DNA from: Chloroflexia bacterium
Lineage (GTDB): Bacteria; Chloroflexota; Chloroflexia; Thermomicrobiales; UBA6265
Length of the DNA stretch: 5,421 nt
Assembly (NCBI GenBank): GCA_013696525.1
Contig: JACCYK010000170.1
Span: 1 to 5,421 of the forward strand
Direction: 5' to 3'
A model generated the notes under the pieces. The model searched no databases, was not told the DNA's origin, and worked only from the letters and a program-made list of their open reading frames with translations. Of the stretch, positions 4,293-5,421 are shown piece by piece. The stretch's first letter is position 1. Each line of letters opens with the position of its first letter. A program made the translations under genes and the position numbers.

Positions 4293-5327
4293 ATGGTGCA
4301 ACACACGAAGCGGACACGGACCGGCACGCGACGACGGTGGCGGTGGATCGGCGCTCTCCTGCTGGCCGCGAGCGGCGGCCTGGCGCTCGCCCCGGCGCCG
4401 ATGGTTGCCCAGCCAACGGCCGCCTGCGCCGTCCCCGCTCGTCAAGCGACGGCAGCATCGACCCAAGCCCCAACCACCCCGGACGCCCCGATCGTGATCG
4501 CGCCGGTCCGGCGCGGCGTCGGTACCCCGGTGGCAGCGGACCCGCCCGCGGTGACGCCGGAGGCAACCCCGATCCCCACTCCCGATCCGCTGGTACCGCT
4601 CACCGCCGAGCTGACCGACGTTGCCCAGGCGCTGGCCGCCTGCCTCTCGGCGGGCGAGGCCGAGCTGGTCGCCACCCTGGCCACCGAGCGCTACCTCGGC
4701 CAGCTCTACGGCGGCGATATCCCCCTGCCGCGCGAAGATTACCTGGCGCTGGCGACCGACCTCGACCCCATCCCGACCGTGATCCGTGCCGTCCAAAATG
4801 TCGTGGCGGAGGGTGACGACCGCGCCACGGCCGACGTCACCGCCGTCGTCGGCCGCCAGCTCCTGGTCTCCCGCTGGTCGTTCGTCCTGGCCCCGGCGGC
4901 GGCGCGGGACGACGACGAATCGCGCTGGCAGGTCGACCAGGAGACGCCGCTGGCGTTCGACCCCCCGGCTAACGCCGCCGGCATCGTGGTCAGCATCGAG
5001 GACTACCAGTTCAGCCTCGATCAACCCATGGTGCGGGGATCATCCGTCGTCCTCTCCGGCCGCAACAGCAGCGGCCAGGACCACGAGATGCTGGTGCTGC
5101 GGCTCGAGGGCACCACCACGGCCGATCTCCTCCGCGGCACCGGCCCCGGCCTGCCGGCGGGCGTCACCTATGTCGGCCAAGCCACGGTGCCGGCGGCCGC
5201 CGCGGCCGACCTCCTGCTGGTCGACCTGGCGCCCGGCGCCTACACGATCGTCTGCTTCTTCCTTACCCCCGAGGGCGTGCCCCACCTGGCGCTCGGCATG
5301 GAAGCCACCTTCACCGTCGAGGAGTAG
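4293..5327 (+). CDS. secreted protein with C-terminal cupredoxin-like domain
   Basis: The ATG at 4293 has GGGAG 7 nt upstream and gives 344 residues. Residues 1-39 look like a signal peptide: Arg-rich start (KRTRTGTRRRWRW), hydrophobic IGALLLAASGGLALA, likely cleavage after MVA at 39. The Arg run gives only a loose Tat motif. Residues 48-102 form a Pro/Thr/Ala linker. Residues 103-225 (TAELTDVAQALAAC, then YLGQLYGGDIPLPREDYLAL, then ADVTAVVGRQL, WSFVL, SRWQVDQET) have the helix-then-strand layout of NTF2-like domains, though I cannot confirm that. Residues 230-344 resemble a cupredoxin: VVSIEDYQFSL, a long strand with DHEMLVLRLE, then AYTIVCFFLTPEGVPHLALGM. H264, C321, H331 and M336 could be type 1 copper ligands; the C-x9-H spacing is longer than in plastocyanin. 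Its role is probably extracytoplasmic electron transfer or copper binding. Confidence 0.75.
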   Translation: MVQHTKRTRTGTRRRWRWIGALLLAASGGLALAPAPMVAQPTAACAVPARQATAASTQAPTTPDAPIVIAPVRRGVGTPVAADPPAVTPEATPIPTPDPLVPLTAELTDVAQALAACLSAGEAELVATLATERYLGQLYGGDIPLPREDYLALATDLDPIPTVIRAVQNVVAEGDDRATADVTAVVGRQLLVSRWSFVLAPAAARDDDESRWQVDQETPLAFDPPANAAGIVVSIEDYQFSLDQPMVRGSSVVLSGRNSSGQDHEMLVLRLEGTTTADLLRGTGPGLPAGVTYVGQATVPAAAAADLLLVDLAPGAYTIVCFFLTPEGVPHLALGMEATFTVEE

Positions 5328-5378
5328 GCGGTTTCGGTGGCCCCAGATGTGCAACGACACGCCAGTACGTGAGTTGAC

Positions 5379-5399
5379 GTGGTGACGACGGGTCACCAC
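5379..5399. repeat. perfect 8-bp inverted repeat downstream of the cupredoxin-like gene
   Basis: GTGGTGAC (5379-5386) and GTCACCAC (5392-5399) are exact reverse complements separated by GACGG. The hairpin lies about 50 nt past the stop codon, where a terminator is expected, but it is not followed by a T-run. It could also be an operator for a gene beyond the window, since TTGACG at 5374-5379 resembles a -35 box abutting its left arm. The rest of 5328-5421 shows no gene. Confidence 0.6.
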
Positions 5400-5421
5400 C
5401 GCCTGGCTTTGGCGTTCGTAC

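Noticed and set aside
4414..4430. Lipoprotein attachment at Cys 45 of the cupredoxin-like protein
   Set aside because: The preceding residues (PTAAC) do not form a good lipobox and lie beyond the hydrophobic core, and a standard cleavage site after residue 39 fits better.
4077..5024. Long minus-strand open frame continuing upstream of the 116-residue gene
   Set aside because: Its sequence is Arg/Gly/Asp-rich shadow translation of the cupredoxin-like gene on the other strand, and a good ribosome site supports a start at 4076.

Overview
The window is a very GC-rich bacterial chromosome segment. Most genes use G/C-ending codons almost exclusively, two of the starts are GTG preceded by strong Shine-Dalgarno sequences, and the genes are compact with an accessory small-gene cluster. 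The gene mix suggests a Chloroflexota bacterium, perhaps of the Thermomicrobia/Sphaerobacter type: a SMP-30-like beta-propeller, a BrnT/CopG-type toxin-antitoxin pair, a small tandem pair of unknown-function proteins, a MerA-like flavoprotein and a secreted cupredoxin. That taxonomic placement is inference only.

Layout: (1) 1-207, minus strand, the N-terminal end of a SMP-30/gluconolactonase-like protein that runs off the window. (2) 208-530, a non-coding or degraded stretch with one possible protein remnant and a -10 box placed for a leaderless transcript. (3) 531-2234, plus strand, five small genes: a BrnT-like toxin, its overlapping CopG-type antitoxin, a shortened second antitoxin-like protein without the DNA-binding helices, and two overlapping genes of unknown function. 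The first part of this block is visibly richer in A/T than the rest, which fits an acquired defence or stress island. (4) 2248-4076, minus strand, a class I flavoprotein disulfide reductase of the MerA-like branch and, upstream of it, a 116-residue helical protein of unknown function. The reductase converges on the small-gene block with only 13 bp between stop codons. (5) 4077-4292, a divergent promoter region with a -10-like box for each direction and a perfect 12-bp tandem repeat ending in the plus-strand -10. (6) 4293-5327, a secreted protein with a Pro/Thr-rich linker, a middle alpha/beta region and a C-terminal cupredoxin-like domain with a plausible type 1 copper ligand set. (7) 5328-5421, non-coding, with a perfect 8-bp inverted repeat.

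The part most worth a second look is 531-2234. A conventional toxin-antitoxin pair is followed by a protein that keeps the antitoxin's N-terminal acidic/aromatic segment (PSFN..EEEA.FWDTHD) and the start of the ribbon-helix-helix strand but ends there, and then by two uncharacterised overlapping genes. It may be decay of a duplicated antitoxin, or a non-DNA-binding neutraliser working with the neighbouring genes.
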